From the NCBI RefSeq assembly GCF_000818195.1, contig NZ_JTHL01000001.1, positions 1,675,089 to 1,721,329 on the forward strand: a stretch of DNA of 46,241 nucleotides, in the 5' to 3' direction. How positions within the stretch are numbered: the stretch's first letter is position 1; each line of letters opens with the position of its first letter. The position numbers were made by a program, and so were the translations under genes. The notes under the pieces are model-generated. The model ran no database searches. It saw nothing but the letters and a program-made list of their open reading frames with translations, and was not told the DNA's origin. Origin of the DNA: Streptomyces sp. 150FB (GTDB taxonomy: Bacteria; Actinomycetota; Actinomycetes; Streptomycetales; Streptomycetaceae). Below, one piece after another: positions 17,224 to 25,703 of this stretch.

Positions 17224-17715
17224 TCAGGTGTCATCCGCGGACCCGTTCCGCGTGGACCCGCCCCGCTCGGGGCCGAGCCCCTCCATCTCGCGGAGCTGGT
17301 CGAGAATGGCCTTCGCGAATTCCAGGCCCTTGGCGGAGAGGCCCACCGCACGCATGGCCACCCCCGTGACTCCGGCGCGCTCCAGGGATTGCAGATCCTG
17401 CTGCGTCAGGCCGGCGTCGCGCCAGGCCGCGAGTTCTTCAAGCCTTTTGTCCGTGTGGGCGGCCGACTCGTCGTCGAAGAAGTACGAGACAGACACCCCG
17501 AAGAATTTGGCGAGGGCCTCCAGGTGATGGAGGCGCGGATTTCCTCGCTCGCCCTTGCGGAGATAGGCAATGTACTGCTTGGAAATGTCACCGCCCTGAT
17601 CCCTGATGGCGCGAGCGACTTCCTCGTTACTGAACGGGCCGCGACCGCGCGGGTGAACGGTCTCAAACAGGTGGTTCAGCCGCTGGATCAGCGATATGGG
17701 CGGTTGCATCCCCAT
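17224..17715 (-). CDS. XRE-family HTH transcriptional regulator
   Basis: 163 residues. The helix-turn-helix covers about residues 27-90: FSNEEVARAIRDQGGDISKQ, then YIAYLRKGERGNP, LHHLEALAKFFGVSVSYFFD. This is the Cro/CI fold with the characteristic end FFGVSVSYFF. The C-terminal half is helical without a recognised ligand domain. XRE regulators next to ImmA/IrrE-type proteases are often cleaved by them; an ImmA-like gene is 900 bases away (18594). It is divergent from the LuxR-type gene and probably autoregulates the shared 348-base region. The start at 17715 follows AGGAG. Confidence 0.85.
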   Translation of the reverse strand: MGMQPPISLIQRLNHLFETVHPRGRGPFSNEEVARAIRDQGGDISKQYIAYLRKGERGNPRLHHLEALAKFFGVSVSYFFDDESAAHTDKRLEELAAWRDAGLTQQDLQSLERAGVTGVAMRAVGLSAKGLEFAKAILDQLREMEGLGPERGGSTRNGSADDT

Positions 17716-18063
17716 ATGTTCCTACTCCTCTCGTCTTGTTGCTGACAACTGGAAGCATGCTTGAGGGGTGGGTGAGGTTACGCCAGTTGACGGGGTCAAA
17801 GTGGTGTCGTAGTGTGCGTGAGAGTATTGGTGGGCCTATCGAAGTACCTCACGCAGAGGTTACTGCATGCCGTCTCCTCCCTCAATGTCCGTGCCCGAAC
17901 TTGTTGTTGAGTGCACGTGGTGACTACGGCCAAGATGGCCGATGGGTAAACCTTCCAGGAATCGCGCAACTTCCGACCGACGCTTATGCCGTTGTGTGCG
18001 GGCAATTTCCGTACGCACTTGCTGGGCGCCTGTTTTCTCGTGCCCTTCGTGAGAGGCAAAGAA
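17716..18063. promoter_or_regulatory. Divergent promoter region between XRE and tandem-LuxR genes
   Basis: 348 bases without a gene. It contains a short inverted repeat ACCTC-ACGCA-GAGGT at 17846-17860 and a related GTGAGGTTACG copy near 17771. These could be operator half-sites for the XRE protein, but this is a weak visual call. I see no convincing paired -35/-10 elements. Confidence 0.3.
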
Positions 18064-18522
18064 GTGGAAGAAGCACCGACTGCGAATCTCACCTGCCGGG
18101 AGTTAGGCGTACTGCGCCTGCTGACCCGGGGGTTGAGTAATCGGCTCATCGCTCGCAGCCTCGAAATATCCGAGAAGACCGTGAAGAATCATCTCAGTAG
18201 CATTTATCCCAAGATCGGTGCTGCTGACCGCACTCAGGCCGCGCTCTACGCCCACCGCATGGGTCTGACCGAGTCCGGCAAGGGGACGTCGCCCGCCTCC
18301 CCGCCCATTGCGGCGTCGCCCGCGGACCCCACGCTGACCGCATGCGAGCGCGGTGTACTGCGCCTACTGACCCGGGGGTTGAGTAATCGGCTCATCGCTC
18401 GTAGGCTCGATATATCTGAGAAGACCGTGAAGAATCATCTCAGTAGTATTTATTCCAAGATCGGTGCTGCTGACCGCACTCAGGCCGCGCTCTACGCCCA
18501 CCGTGTGGGTCTCGCCGCCTGA
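18064..18522 (+). CDS. Small regulator made of two tandem LuxR-type HTH domains
   Basis: 152 residues from the GTG at 18064, preceded by GAGAGGCAAAGAA. Residues 10-70 and 92-152 are each a GerE/LuxR HTH (TRGLSNRLIARSLEISEKTV, then KNHLSSIY-KIGAADRTQAALYAH). They are joined by a Pro/Ala/Ser linker. There is no receiver, PAS or ligand domain. The copies differ at few positions (Ser/Arg, Glu/Asp, Pro/Ser, Met/Val in the core). LuxR domains usually dimerise to bind a palindrome, so this protein may be a covalent pseudo-dimer. A TTA leucine codon at 18103-18105 (copy 1 only) makes translation dependent on bldA tRNA in Streptomyces. It is followed 71 bases later by the ImmA-like gene. Confidence 0.82.
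   Translation: MEEAPTANLTCRELGVLRLLTRGLSNRLIARSLEISEKTVKNHLSSIYPKIGAADRTQAALYAHRMGLTESGKGTSPASPPIAASPADPTLTACERGVLRLLTRGLSNRLIARRLDISEKTVKNHLSSIYSKIGAADRTQAALYAHRVGLAA
18106..18519 (+). repeat. Direct tandem duplication, period 246 bases, inside the LuxR-type gene
   Basis: The segments at about 18106-18267 and 18352-18513 align without gaps at an offset of 246 bases (82 codons). I count about ten differences over roughly 160 bases, more than half silent. Long blocks such as those around TTGAGTAATCGGCTCATCGC are identical. Confidence 0.9.
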
Positions 18523-18593
18523 GGGTTCTCAAGGTGGAGCTTTCTCTGAAGGCATTCCTGCCACCTGGGCAGTGTTGTCTGGACGGGGGAGCA

Positions 18594-19133
18594 ATGAAGC
18601 GTAGGTACATACGTCGAATATGCGGCGACCTGATACAAGACCTCGATCTGACCGCCCCATTTTCCGTGGATGACCTCTGCGAGCAGGTCGCCGAGCGTCG
18701 GCGGCGCAGGATCCGGCTGGCACCGCTGGCGTTCCCCGCCAGTGGCCCCGTCGGTCTCCTCGTCTCCACTGCCGCCGTCGACTACGTGTTCTACGAGGTG
18801 CACACGACGACGACCCATCAGACCCATATCGTCGTCCACGAGTTGGGCCATCTCGTCTGGGGTCACTCCTCCAGCGGCCCCGGCGAGGACAGTCCTCACG
18901 ACTCGGGAAGTTCGCTCTTCTCCGAGGACATCGACCCTGTTCTCATCGGACACATGCTGGGACGCACCCAGTACAGCCGCCCCGAGGAGTACGCCGCCGA
19001 GTACTTCGCCACCCAGGTACTGCGGATGGTCAGCGGCCCGCCCCTCGACACCGCGGCGGTCCCGGCCGACATGGGCGACCTCGCGACCCGGCTCGAACGC
19101 TCACTGCAGCACTGCGGCGGTACCCGGCGGTGA
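18594..19133 (+). CDS. ImmA/IrrE-like zinc metalloprotease
   Basis: 179 residues from the ATG at 18594, behind GGACGGGGGA. The zinc motif HELGH is at residues 82-86 in IVVHELGHLVWGH. A downstream EEYAAEYFATQVL helix (around 132) supplies the third-ligand glutamate typical of the ImmA/IrrE family. These proteases often cleave an XRE repressor, relieving repression; the XRE gene at 17224 is a candidate partner. The stop overlaps the next start (GTGA), coupling it to a membrane protein. Confidence 0.8.
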   Translation: MKRRYIRRICGDLIQDLDLTAPFSVDDLCEQVAERRRRRIRLAPLAFPASGPVGLLVSTAAVDYVFYEVHTTTTHQTHIVVHELGHLVWGHSSSGPGEDSPHDSGSSLFSEDIDPVLIGHMLGRTQYSRPEEYAAEYFATQVLRMVSGPPLDTAAVPADMGDLATRLERSLQHCGGTRR

Positions 19134-20401
19134 CCAGGACGCTCGAATACGTCTTCAGCTTCACCCATACCCTCTCCGGCGTCATCAGCCTGAGCGCCTT
19201 CGGCTACAAGTGGCGTGATCTCAGGCGCGATCCGCGGAACCTCGCGCTGCGCGCGTTGTGCGGCACCCGCCTCTTCAACGGTCTCGCCTATCTGGTCCTC
19301 GCACCGATGACGTACCTGTGGATCGGACGGCTGACGGGGATCCCCAACCTCTGCACGCTCCTCGGCCACTCCTCCATCGTGCTGGCTGCCCTGTCGGCGC
19401 ACGTGATGATGACCGGGTGGTTCCGCTCGCCCGACGAGGCGCGACGCCGGCTCCCGAAACTGGCCGCGCTCTACCTCCTCGCCATCGCCGTTATGGCCGC
19501 CTTCTTCTTCGCCGCCCCCCTGCCCGGCGCGCACCCCATCGACTTCGAGGTCCATTTCGCCACCCAACCGACCGCCGGCGTCTACGTGGCCGTCTTTCTC
19601 GTCACGTACGGCCTGAACCTCGCGAACACGGCGCGGTACACCTGGCCCTCCTCCCGCGCCGTGGTCAGACCGTGGCTCGCGCAGTCGCTGCGCCTGGCCG
19701 CCGTGGGATCCGTCTTCGTCCTGGGCTTCATCCTCGGGAAGCTGATCGGGGTCGTGGGCCGCTGGTTCGGGCAGACCGCCCTGGACCAGGTGGCGGTCCT
19801 GTGGAGCCCCCTCATGGCCAGCGCCGGCTCGATGGTGATCGTTGTGGGCTTCACGATGCCGGGCTGGGGGGCGGCCCTCTCCAGGAGGCAGGAGCGCTAC
19901 GGGTCCTACCGCACCCTGCACCCCCTCTGGTCCTCCCTCTGCGAGGCGGCCCCCGGCATCGCCCTCTTCGAACCACGCTCCCCGCACCGGGCCCTCTGGA
20001 CGAGGGACCTCCACACCCGGCTCTACCGGATGGTCATCGAGATCAGGGACGGCCAGCGGCTGCTGCGCCCCTATGTGTGCGACGCCTGCGAGGATCGGCT
20101 GCGGACCGGGCTGCGGGAGTCGGACGTGGTACGGGGCGACAACGGTGACCTCCTTCTGGAGGCGGCGGTTCTTTCACTGGCGATGCGGCGCAAGCGGGCA
20201 GGCCGCCGGCCCTCCGGCAACTCGGCCGGCACCGGATCGCGCCAGTCGGGCGGGGAGTTCGCCGACGAACTGACCTGGCTGCGGCACGTGGCGGTGGCGT
20301 ATGCGCGGGTGCCGGCGGACCGCGGACTCCTGCCCGACCTCGACCGTTGCGACTGCACGGTGGCGCCGAGCCTTCGGCCGGTACGGGGCGGCGCGGCCTG
20401 A
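19130..20401 (+). CDS. MAB_1171c-type multi-pass membrane protein
   Basis: 423 residues from a GTG overlapping the protease stop. The first 245 residues carry about seven hydrophobic helices (LVLAPMTYLWIG; LYLLAIAVMAAFFFAAPL; GSVFVLGFILGKLIGV and others). The C-terminal 175 residues are soluble and Arg-rich, with ALWTRDLHTRLYRMVIEIRDG. This layout, and its coupling to an ImmA-like protein, is what I know from the MAB_1171c family called 'putative transporter' in actinomycetes. No transported substrate is established. It may instead be a membrane sensor for the protease. Confidence 0.65.
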   Translation: MTRTLEYVFSFTHTLSGVISLSAFGYKWRDLRRDPRNLALRALCGTRLFNGLAYLVLAPMTYLWIGRLTGIPNLCTLLGHSSIVLAALSAHVMMTGWFRSPDEARRRLPKLAALYLLAIAVMAAFFFAAPLPGAHPIDFEVHFATQPTAGVYVAVFLVTYGLNLANTARYTWPSSRAVVRPWLAQSLRLAAVGSVFVLGFILGKLIGVVGRWFGQTALDQVAVLWSPLMASAGSMVIVVGFTMPGWGAALSRRQERYGSYRTLHPLWSSLCEAAPGIALFEPRSPHRALWTRDLHTRLYRMVIEIRDGQRLLRPYVCDACEDRLRTGLRESDVVRGDNGDLLLEAAVLSLAMRRKRAGRRPSGNSAGTGSRQSGGEFADELTWLRHVAVAYARVPADRGLLPDLDRCDCTVAPSLRPVRGGAA

Positions 20402-20418
20402 GCGGGTGCCACTGGCGC

Positions 20419-20459
20419 TCGAATGCTCCTCGGACGGAGCCGGGGCAAGGAGCATTCGA
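20419..20459. terminator. Hairpin between convergent genes
   Basis: 12-base inverted repeat TCGAATGCTCCT (20419-20430) and AGGAGCATTCGA (20448-20459) with a 17-base loop. It lies just after the MAB_1171c-type gene and opposite the end of the Rieske gene, so it probably terminates one or both transcripts. Confidence 0.6.
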
Positions 20460-20575
20460 AGGTGCCGCGGCTGGACGCGTCGGCTGGGTTGTTCAGCGGC
20501 GACGGCCTCGCTCGGCCCCGTTTCGAGCCGCGGCGCCGGAGGTTGTGGCGGCAGGCGGTACCAGGTCAGCGGTGA

Positions 20576-21649
20576 TCATGACGTCCCGGTGGGCCACGTG
20601 TCCGGGGGGTAGAACTGACGCACCCAACGGCGGTAGTCGTCGATGGCGCTCTCCCCAGGGGCGAGTTGGGGGTGTGGCTCGTACCGCTTCGAGTTCCAGA
20701 TCCTGGCGTCCTGGCCCATCTGGTGGGCTATGGTCCGCACGAGCGCCTGCCCCGCCACCGCGGACCAGGACATGGAGGCGGCCTTCCGGAGCCGGGGGGA
20801 ATCCGCGTGCGAAGCGGCCTCTGTCATGGCGACTACACGCAAGCGCGTCTGCCACGGCCCGACCGGAGTCGCCGTGAGCAGTACCCCCAACTCCATTCCG
20901 ACCTGGTGCAGCGTCACATCCCCCGACGCCAGGCCGAGGCCGGACAGGACCAGGCCCTGGTCCACCCTTATGGTCGCCAAGCCGACGGACAGCCTGATGG
21001 CCGCGCTGAAGGATATGCGCAGCAACGGACCTTCATCCACCGGCGGGGTCACCTCGCGAAGGGAAACACTGTGCACGACCGGCTGATGCCGGTAGTCGAC
21101 GAAGCTCTCCATGACCTCCTGTGGGTGCGAGGCCAGGAGCGTGCTCCAGGAGGCGGCGGGCGCGAACCTGTCATCAGGTGTCTCTGAAGGCTCCCAGACA
21201 GGCGGTGCGGCATCATGGCCGTGCCACACATAGATGATCTTGCCCCGCTCGCGCACGGTGAACTGCGCCAGCGTCGCCCGGGGCGGGGCTCCGCCCGGGA
21301 CCTTGACGCAGGATCCCTCGACGTCGAAGGCGAAGCGGTGGAACGGGCACACCAGATGCTCGCCGTCAACCACCCCTCCGGCGCCGAGGTGGGCGCCCAG
21401 GTGGGGGCAGTGGGCATCCACGACCCGCAGGACGCCGCCCCTGGTGCGGTAGAGGACAACATCGCGGCCCATGAAGCGCCGGTTCACCACCGCGCCGGCC
21501 GGCACCTCACGGGACAGCGCCAGGCAGAACCATCCCGACGGGTACGGCAACGGCACCCGGTCCCCCTCTCCCACGGCGAGGTCGGTCCGCGACGGAACGG
21601 CTCCCGCCCGCACTCGATGTCGGAGCCTGGCCAGCGATTGCCTGTTCAA
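20576..21649 (-). CDS. Rieske-type non-heme iron oxygenase
   Basis: 357 residues from a TTG start at 21649 behind a strong AAGGAGG. The Rieske [2Fe-2S] ligands are C81 and H83 (CPHLGAHL) and C101 and H104 (CPFHRFAF). The mononuclear iron site is D185-x2-H188-x4-H193 in VDYRHQPVVHS. The overall plan resembles KshA and the cholesterol 7-desaturase-like oxygenases more than ring-hydroxylating dioxygenases. It needs an external reductase, which is not encoded in the window. It lies 75 bases downstream of the SARP gene in the same direction, so it is probably a direct target or operon partner and a tailoring enzyme for the polyketide. Confidence 0.85.
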   Translation of the reverse strand: MNRQSLARLRHRVRAGAVPSRTDLAVGEGDRVPLPYPSGWFCLALSREVPAGAVVNRRFMGRDVVLYRTRGGVLRVVDAHCPHLGAHLGAGGVVDGEHLVCPFHRFAFDVEGSCVKVPGGAPPRATLAQFTVRERGKIIYVWHGHDAAPPVWEPSETPDDRFAPAASWSTLLASHPQEVMESFVDYRHQPVVHSVSLREVTPPVDEGPLLRISFSAAIRLSVGLATIRVDQGLVLSGLGLASGDVTLHQVGMELGVLLTATPVGPWQTRLRVVAMTEAASHADSPRLRKAASMSWSAVAGQALVRTIAHQMGQDARIWNSKRYEPHPQLAPGESAIDDYRRWVRQFYPPDTWPTGTS

Positions 21650-21724
21650 GGTCTTCCTCCTTGTCCCGCCCGGTTGTCCCGTACAGGTCCGTGACCACGG
21701 ACGACACCTTGACAGCCGACACCG

Positions 21725-23608
21725 CTACGGTGTCGTGCTGTCCGGTGGCCCGTCTTCTTCCTCCCTCGCCTTCTCTGCAGCGTAGGCACTCACCAGGTCG
21801 TCGGAGTGGTACCGCTTGGGGGCGTACTCCTGGATGAGGTGCGCGTAGGCGAGCCCGGTGAGGGCCTGCATCGCCGCCAAGGTCGGCACGTTGGCCAGTT
21901 GGCCCGCGTCGGCGGCGGTGATGTCGCGTATCCGGTGCGCGCCGAGAACGCGGAACATGCGCGCCTCGGCGCTCGTCAGACGCTGGTACGACCACGAGAA
22001 GGCCGCCCGGATGTCGCCCGAGACCCGTCCGCCGCACAGCACGTTGAGCCGATTCTGCTCGCTCCGCAGTTCCTCGGCCAGGTGACGCAGGGGGACCATC
22101 GGTCTTGCGAGCGCGCGCGTTGCCGCTATCACCAGCGCCAGCGGCAGCCGTGCGCACGCGTCGGTCACCTCTGAGAGGGCGGCGCTGTCGATGTCGAGGT
22201 CGCCGGCGGCCAGCCGGCTCGCGAGCAGGGCCTTCGCCTCGTCCCGGGAGGGCACGTCCAGGGTGGTCAGGCGGGCGCCGTGCGAGGTCACCAGGCCGGT
22301 GAGCCTGCGGCGGCTGGTGATGATGACCATGCATTGCGGGGCAGCCGGGATCAGGGGCTGCACCTGGGCGCTGTCATACGCGTTGTCAATCAGGATGAGC
22401 ATCTGCCGCTGCGCGAGGGTGGTCCGGTACAAGTTGGCATACGCAGCCGGGGTCATCGTCTCCGGTTCCGGCAACGACATCAGCGGCGCGAGGACGGACC
22501 GGATCGCTTGCTGAATACTCACCGAGTCGGTCGCCGGGCTGAAGGCACCCAGGTCTACGTACAGTTGCCCGTCGGGGAAGCGGTCGGCGACCTTGTGGGC
22601 GAAATGGAGAGCGAAGGCCGTCTTGCCGATTCCCGGGGGGCCGCACACCACGGAAACCACCGGGGAGGAGCCGACCGGCGACATCTCGTTCGCCACGTCG
22701 GTGAGCACCCTGAACTCGGCCTCGCGCCCGATGAAGTGCCGGGGCTCAGCGGGGAGTTGGTGGGGAACGCCGACCGGCGGCCGCGGGATCTCGCGGCTCT
22801 GCGGGTGCGGCTCGCGCGCGACGTCGGCGTGAACCCGCTGAGGCGGGACGGGCAGTGCGAGGGACCGCATCGGGTCGCCGGCCAGGATGAGCTGCTGGAG
22901 GTGTTGCAGCGGGCCGCCGGGATCGATGCCGTAGTCCTCGGCAAGAAGCTGGCGCGCCCGGGTGAACGTGTCCAGCGCCTCCGCCCGCCTGCCGCACCGG
23001 TACAAGGCAAGTATGAGTTGCTCCCACCGTCGCTCCCGCAGTGGCTGCGCGGTGGTGAGTGACATCAGGAACGGCAGCAGTTCATGGTGCTGGCCAAGGG
23101 CCAGCCGCGCGTCCACCAGCGACTCCTGCACCGCGTGGCGGTGCTCGAGCAGTTCCGAGATGACCGGCTGCATGATCGGCGTGGCCGGGATGTCGGCCAG
23201 CGGCGGGTCGCCCCAGGTGTCCAGGGCGCGCTGGAAAAACCGGGCGGCGCCGTCGACGTCGCCCAATATCTGGGCCGCCCGCGCCTGTTGGGCCAGGCTC
23301 CGGAAGCGATGCAGGTCCAGCACGTCACCCTCGTGCAGCGCGAGGCCGTAGCCGTCACGGCCCGTCTGCAGCCGCCCCCTGATCGGAGTCGCCTTGCGCA
23401 GACCGTAGAGGTTGCTCCGAAGCGCGCCACCTGGATCGCTGGGCAGGTCGGTGCCCCACAACGCGTCAGCAAGATATTCTTTACTGACGCGGCGCCCGCT
23501 ATTAAGTAAGAGGATAGACAAGGTGCTCCGCTGGCGAGGTCTCATAATTGCTATGGGATCGCCGTTCGCAAAACGCACCGTAAGTGACCCAAGGATTGCG
23601 AACTGCAC
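21725..23608 (-). CDS. AfsR/SARP-family transcriptional activator with NB-ARC domain
   Basis: 627 residues from a GTG at 23608 preceded by GGGGGCGGAA (an upstream ATG at 23644 has no ribosome site). Order: OmpR-like winged helix (1-85), BTAD domain (90-240), linker, NB-ARC ATPase with Walker A CGPPGIGKTAF near residue 312 and Walker B MLILIDNAYD near 395. It ends soon after the winged region, with no TPR array, so it is shorter than AfsR. SARPs are cluster-situated activators that bind direct repeats in promoters. A TTA leucine codon (plus-strand 23507-23509) lies in the DNA-binding domain and implies bldA control. It is divergent from the P450-PKS genes, which are probable targets. Confidence 0.9.
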   Translation of the reverse strand: MQFAILGSLTVRFANGDPIAIMRPRQRSTLSILLLNSGRRVSKEYLADALWGTDLPSDPGGALRSNLYGLRKATPIRGRLQTGRDGYGLALHEGDVLDLHRFRSLAQQARAAQILGDVDGAARFFQRALDTWGDPPLADIPATPIMQPVISELLEHRHAVQESLVDARLALGQHHELLPFLMSLTTAQPLRERRWEQLILALYRCGRRAEALDTFTRARQLLAEDYGIDPGGPLQHLQQLILAGDPMRSLALPVPPQRVHADVAREPHPQSREIPRPPVGVPHQLPAEPRHFIGREAEFRVLTDVANEMSPVGSSPVVSVVCGPPGIGKTAFALHFAHKVADRFPDGQLYVDLGAFSPATDSVSIQQAIRSVLAPLMSLPEPETMTPAAYANLYRTTLAQRQMLILIDNAYDSAQVQPLIPAAPQCMVIITSRRRLTGLVTSHGARLTTLDVPSRDEAKALLASRLAAGDLDIDSAALSEVTDACARLPLALVIAATRALARPMVPLRHLAEELRSEQNRLNVLCGGRVSGDIRAAFSWSYQRLTSAEARMFRVLGAHRIRDITAADAGQLANVPTLAAMQALTGLAYAHLIQEYAPKRYHSDDLVSAYAAEKAREEEDGPPDSTTP

Positions 23609-24047
23609 TTCCGCCCCCGTATGCGTAGCAGTTCTCGCCAACATGAAGCCATGAAGCCATGAAGCGTCTCAGTTCTCTGACGCACGATGCCATTCAATCA
23701 TTATTTTGGCGGTTGTCTCAAGACCCTACGGCGGTTTCTGTTCCAAGTGGCCGGGCCGCGCTTAGGGTTCCCTATGCGATCTTTGTCAGCAATTGTCACC
23801 AGGAGAGTCCCGCACCGGCACCTCGCCAACGATCCCGGAGTGTGCCCCGGGCTGGATGATTGACCGAGCTCATCCGATAAAAGCGGGGCCTACCAGCGAG
23901 ATCACGCTTCGATCACGCCCCCGTCGCGAGCATGCTGATAGTTTGACTGCCGCGAAAGACACTCATTTGTGTCGCATCAACAAAGCACTCGATCATTCAT
24001 TTATCGGCCCTATTTCAAATGGGCTTGGACGCACCTGGGAGGATCGC
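23609..24047. promoter_or_regulatory. Divergent SARP/P450 promoter region
   Basis: 439 bases without a gene, clearly AT-richer than the flanks. Three copies of ATGAAGCC in tandem lie at about 23643-23666. A direct repeat TTGTCAGCAATTGTCACC at 23783-23800 has its TTGTCA half-sites 10 bases apart. SARP sites are usually heptamers spaced 11 or 22 bases, so this is only a candidate. A good ribosome site, GGGAGGA, precedes the P450 ATG. Confidence 0.4.
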
Positions 24048-25466
24048 ATGCGCAACGTGCTTGCACGCAAGAGAACCACCGCAGATCCCAGTGAGACCGT
24101 TCCTGTAGCGCCTGGAGGCCTCCCGGTCGTGGGTCACGCGGTGAAGGCACTCCGTGATCCAAGGGGATTCCTGCGTTCGCTGCCCGCGCACGGCGACATG
24201 ATCCGCGTCAGCGTCGGACCGCTCAAGGCGGTGATGGTCTGTAATCCGGAGCTGACCTCACAGATACTTCTCAACGATCGCGCCTACGACAAGGGCGGTC
24301 TGCTGTTCGACAGGGCCAGGGAGGTATTCGGCGACGGTCTGGTGACCTGCCCGCATGCCATGCACCGACGGGAGCGCCGGCTGGTTCAGCCCGCGTTCCA
24401 CCGCAGCCGACTTTCCGGCTACGCCCGGGTGATGACCGAGGGGACAACCCTGCTGACCAGCCGGTGGCGTGATGGTCAGGTCCTGGACATGCCCGCGGAA
24501 ATGCTCAGCCTGACGATGCATAACATGTTGCAGACGATGCTCGGCGGGACGCTGCCCCCGGAAGACCTGCGACAACTGGTCAGCGACGCCATCGAGGTGC
24601 AACACGCGACGTACCGGCAGACATTCACGCCGGCGGTGCTGAACCGGATTCCGACCCCCGGCAACCGGCGTTATCAGCGGGCTCTGGCCGGGCTCCACAA
24701 CACCGTGACCGACATTATCGCCAAGGCCCAGGTGGACCCGGAGGACCATGGGGATCTGCTCTCGGCGCTCCTGACGTCCCGCGATCCAGGCAGCCCCGAC
24801 TGCCCGGCCGGCGGCGGTCAGAGCGAGCGTCTGAGCAGCACCGAGCTGCGCAACGAGGTCCTGACCTTCCTGGTGGCAGGTTCGGAGACAACAGCGATCG
24901 CCCTGGCATGGGCGCTGTACCTTGTCGCCTGCGATCCGGATGTCCAGGAGCGACTGTGGGCCGAGACCGATCGCGTCCTGGACGGCAAGCCGGTTTCCCT
25001 CGACCACCTGCCCGACCTGAAATTCGCCAACCAGATCATCACCGAGACGCTGCGGCTGTATCCTCCGGCCGGGATGATATGGACCAGGATGGTCACAACA
25101 GACATCCGCCTGGGCGACTATGACATCCCGGCAGGGACGACCATCGCGTACAGCCCTTACGCTCTGCAACGCCTGGCGCGCTACTATCCGGATCCTGACG
25201 TCTTCAATCCTGACCGCTGGGATGCCGAGATGCAGCATTCAGCACCGCGCAATAACGCCTATCTCACCTTTGGTGGCGGTGCACGCAAATGCATCGGCGA
25301 CCAGTTCGCCGTCACCGAGGCTGTGCTGGCACTCACGGACATCGCCTCTCGCTGGCGCGTGGAACCCATTCCCGGACAGAAACACCCGGCCATCACTCCC
25401 TCAATGGGGCCACGCGCTCTCAAGATGCGCCTGAGTGCCAGGTCTGCACCGAATCGCACGTCATAG
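24048..25466 (+). CDS. Cytochrome P450 beside the polyketide synthase
   Basis: 472 residues from the ATG at 24048 behind GGGAGGATCGC. It is longer than typical class I bacterial P450s and resembles CYP4/CYP102-like types: I-helix LVAGSETTAIALAW near residue 275, K-helix ETLRLYPPA near residue 332, PERF-region FNPDRWD, heme loop FGGGARKCIG near residue 407. The N-terminus has the PPGGLP-like hinge APGGLPVVGH. It is a likely late-stage oxidase of the PKS product. It reads in the same direction as the PKS, 237 bases apart, and is divergent from the SARP gene. It is unrelated in detail to the P450 at 7790. Confidence 0.9.
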   Translation: MRNVLARKRTTADPSETVPVAPGGLPVVGHAVKALRDPRGFLRSLPAHGDMIRVSVGPLKAVMVCNPELTSQILLNDRAYDKGGLLFDRAREVFGDGLVTCPHAMHRRERRLVQPAFHRSRLSGYARVMTEGTTLLTSRWRDGQVLDMPAEMLSLTMHNMLQTMLGGTLPPEDLRQLVSDAIEVQHATYRQTFTPAVLNRIPTPGNRRYQRALAGLHNTVTDIIAKAQVDPEDHGDLLSALLTSRDPGSPDCPAGGGQSERLSSTELRNEVLTFLVAGSETTAIALAWALYLVACDPDVQERLWAETDRVLDGKPVSLDHLPDLKFANQIITETLRLYPPAGMIWTRMVTTDIRLGDYDIPAGTTIAYSPYALQRLARYYPDPDVFNPDRWDAEMQHSAPRNNAYLTFGGGARKCIGDQFAVTEAVLALTDIASRWRVEPIPGQKHPAITPSMGPRALKMRLSARSAPNRTS

Positions 25467-25547
25467 CGCGAGCGCACGGATCCATTTGGAATGGTGAGAC
25501 AGGTTCTGCCCGGGGAGACCGGCAGGCCGATCACGCAGGTCGCCCGT

Positions 25548-25574
25548 GCCCTGGAGTGAGGAAACCTCCAGGGC
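25548..25574 (+). terminator. Short hairpin between P450 and PKS
   Basis: 9-base arms GCCCTGGAG (25548-25556) and CTCCAGGGC (25566-25574) with a 9-base loop, about 80 bases after the P450 stop. It may terminate or attenuate the P450 transcript. Confidence 0.4.
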
Positions 25575-25703
25575 TTCCGGGGAATACCGACCAATTTCCG
25601 GCAACGCGGCTGCGTTGCTTTTACATGAAAACGCGAGCGGCCACACGTGTGTAAAAAATATGCGAAAGGCAGGTCGGTGAGGGTGAGTCAGGAGCAAGGT
25701 GTC

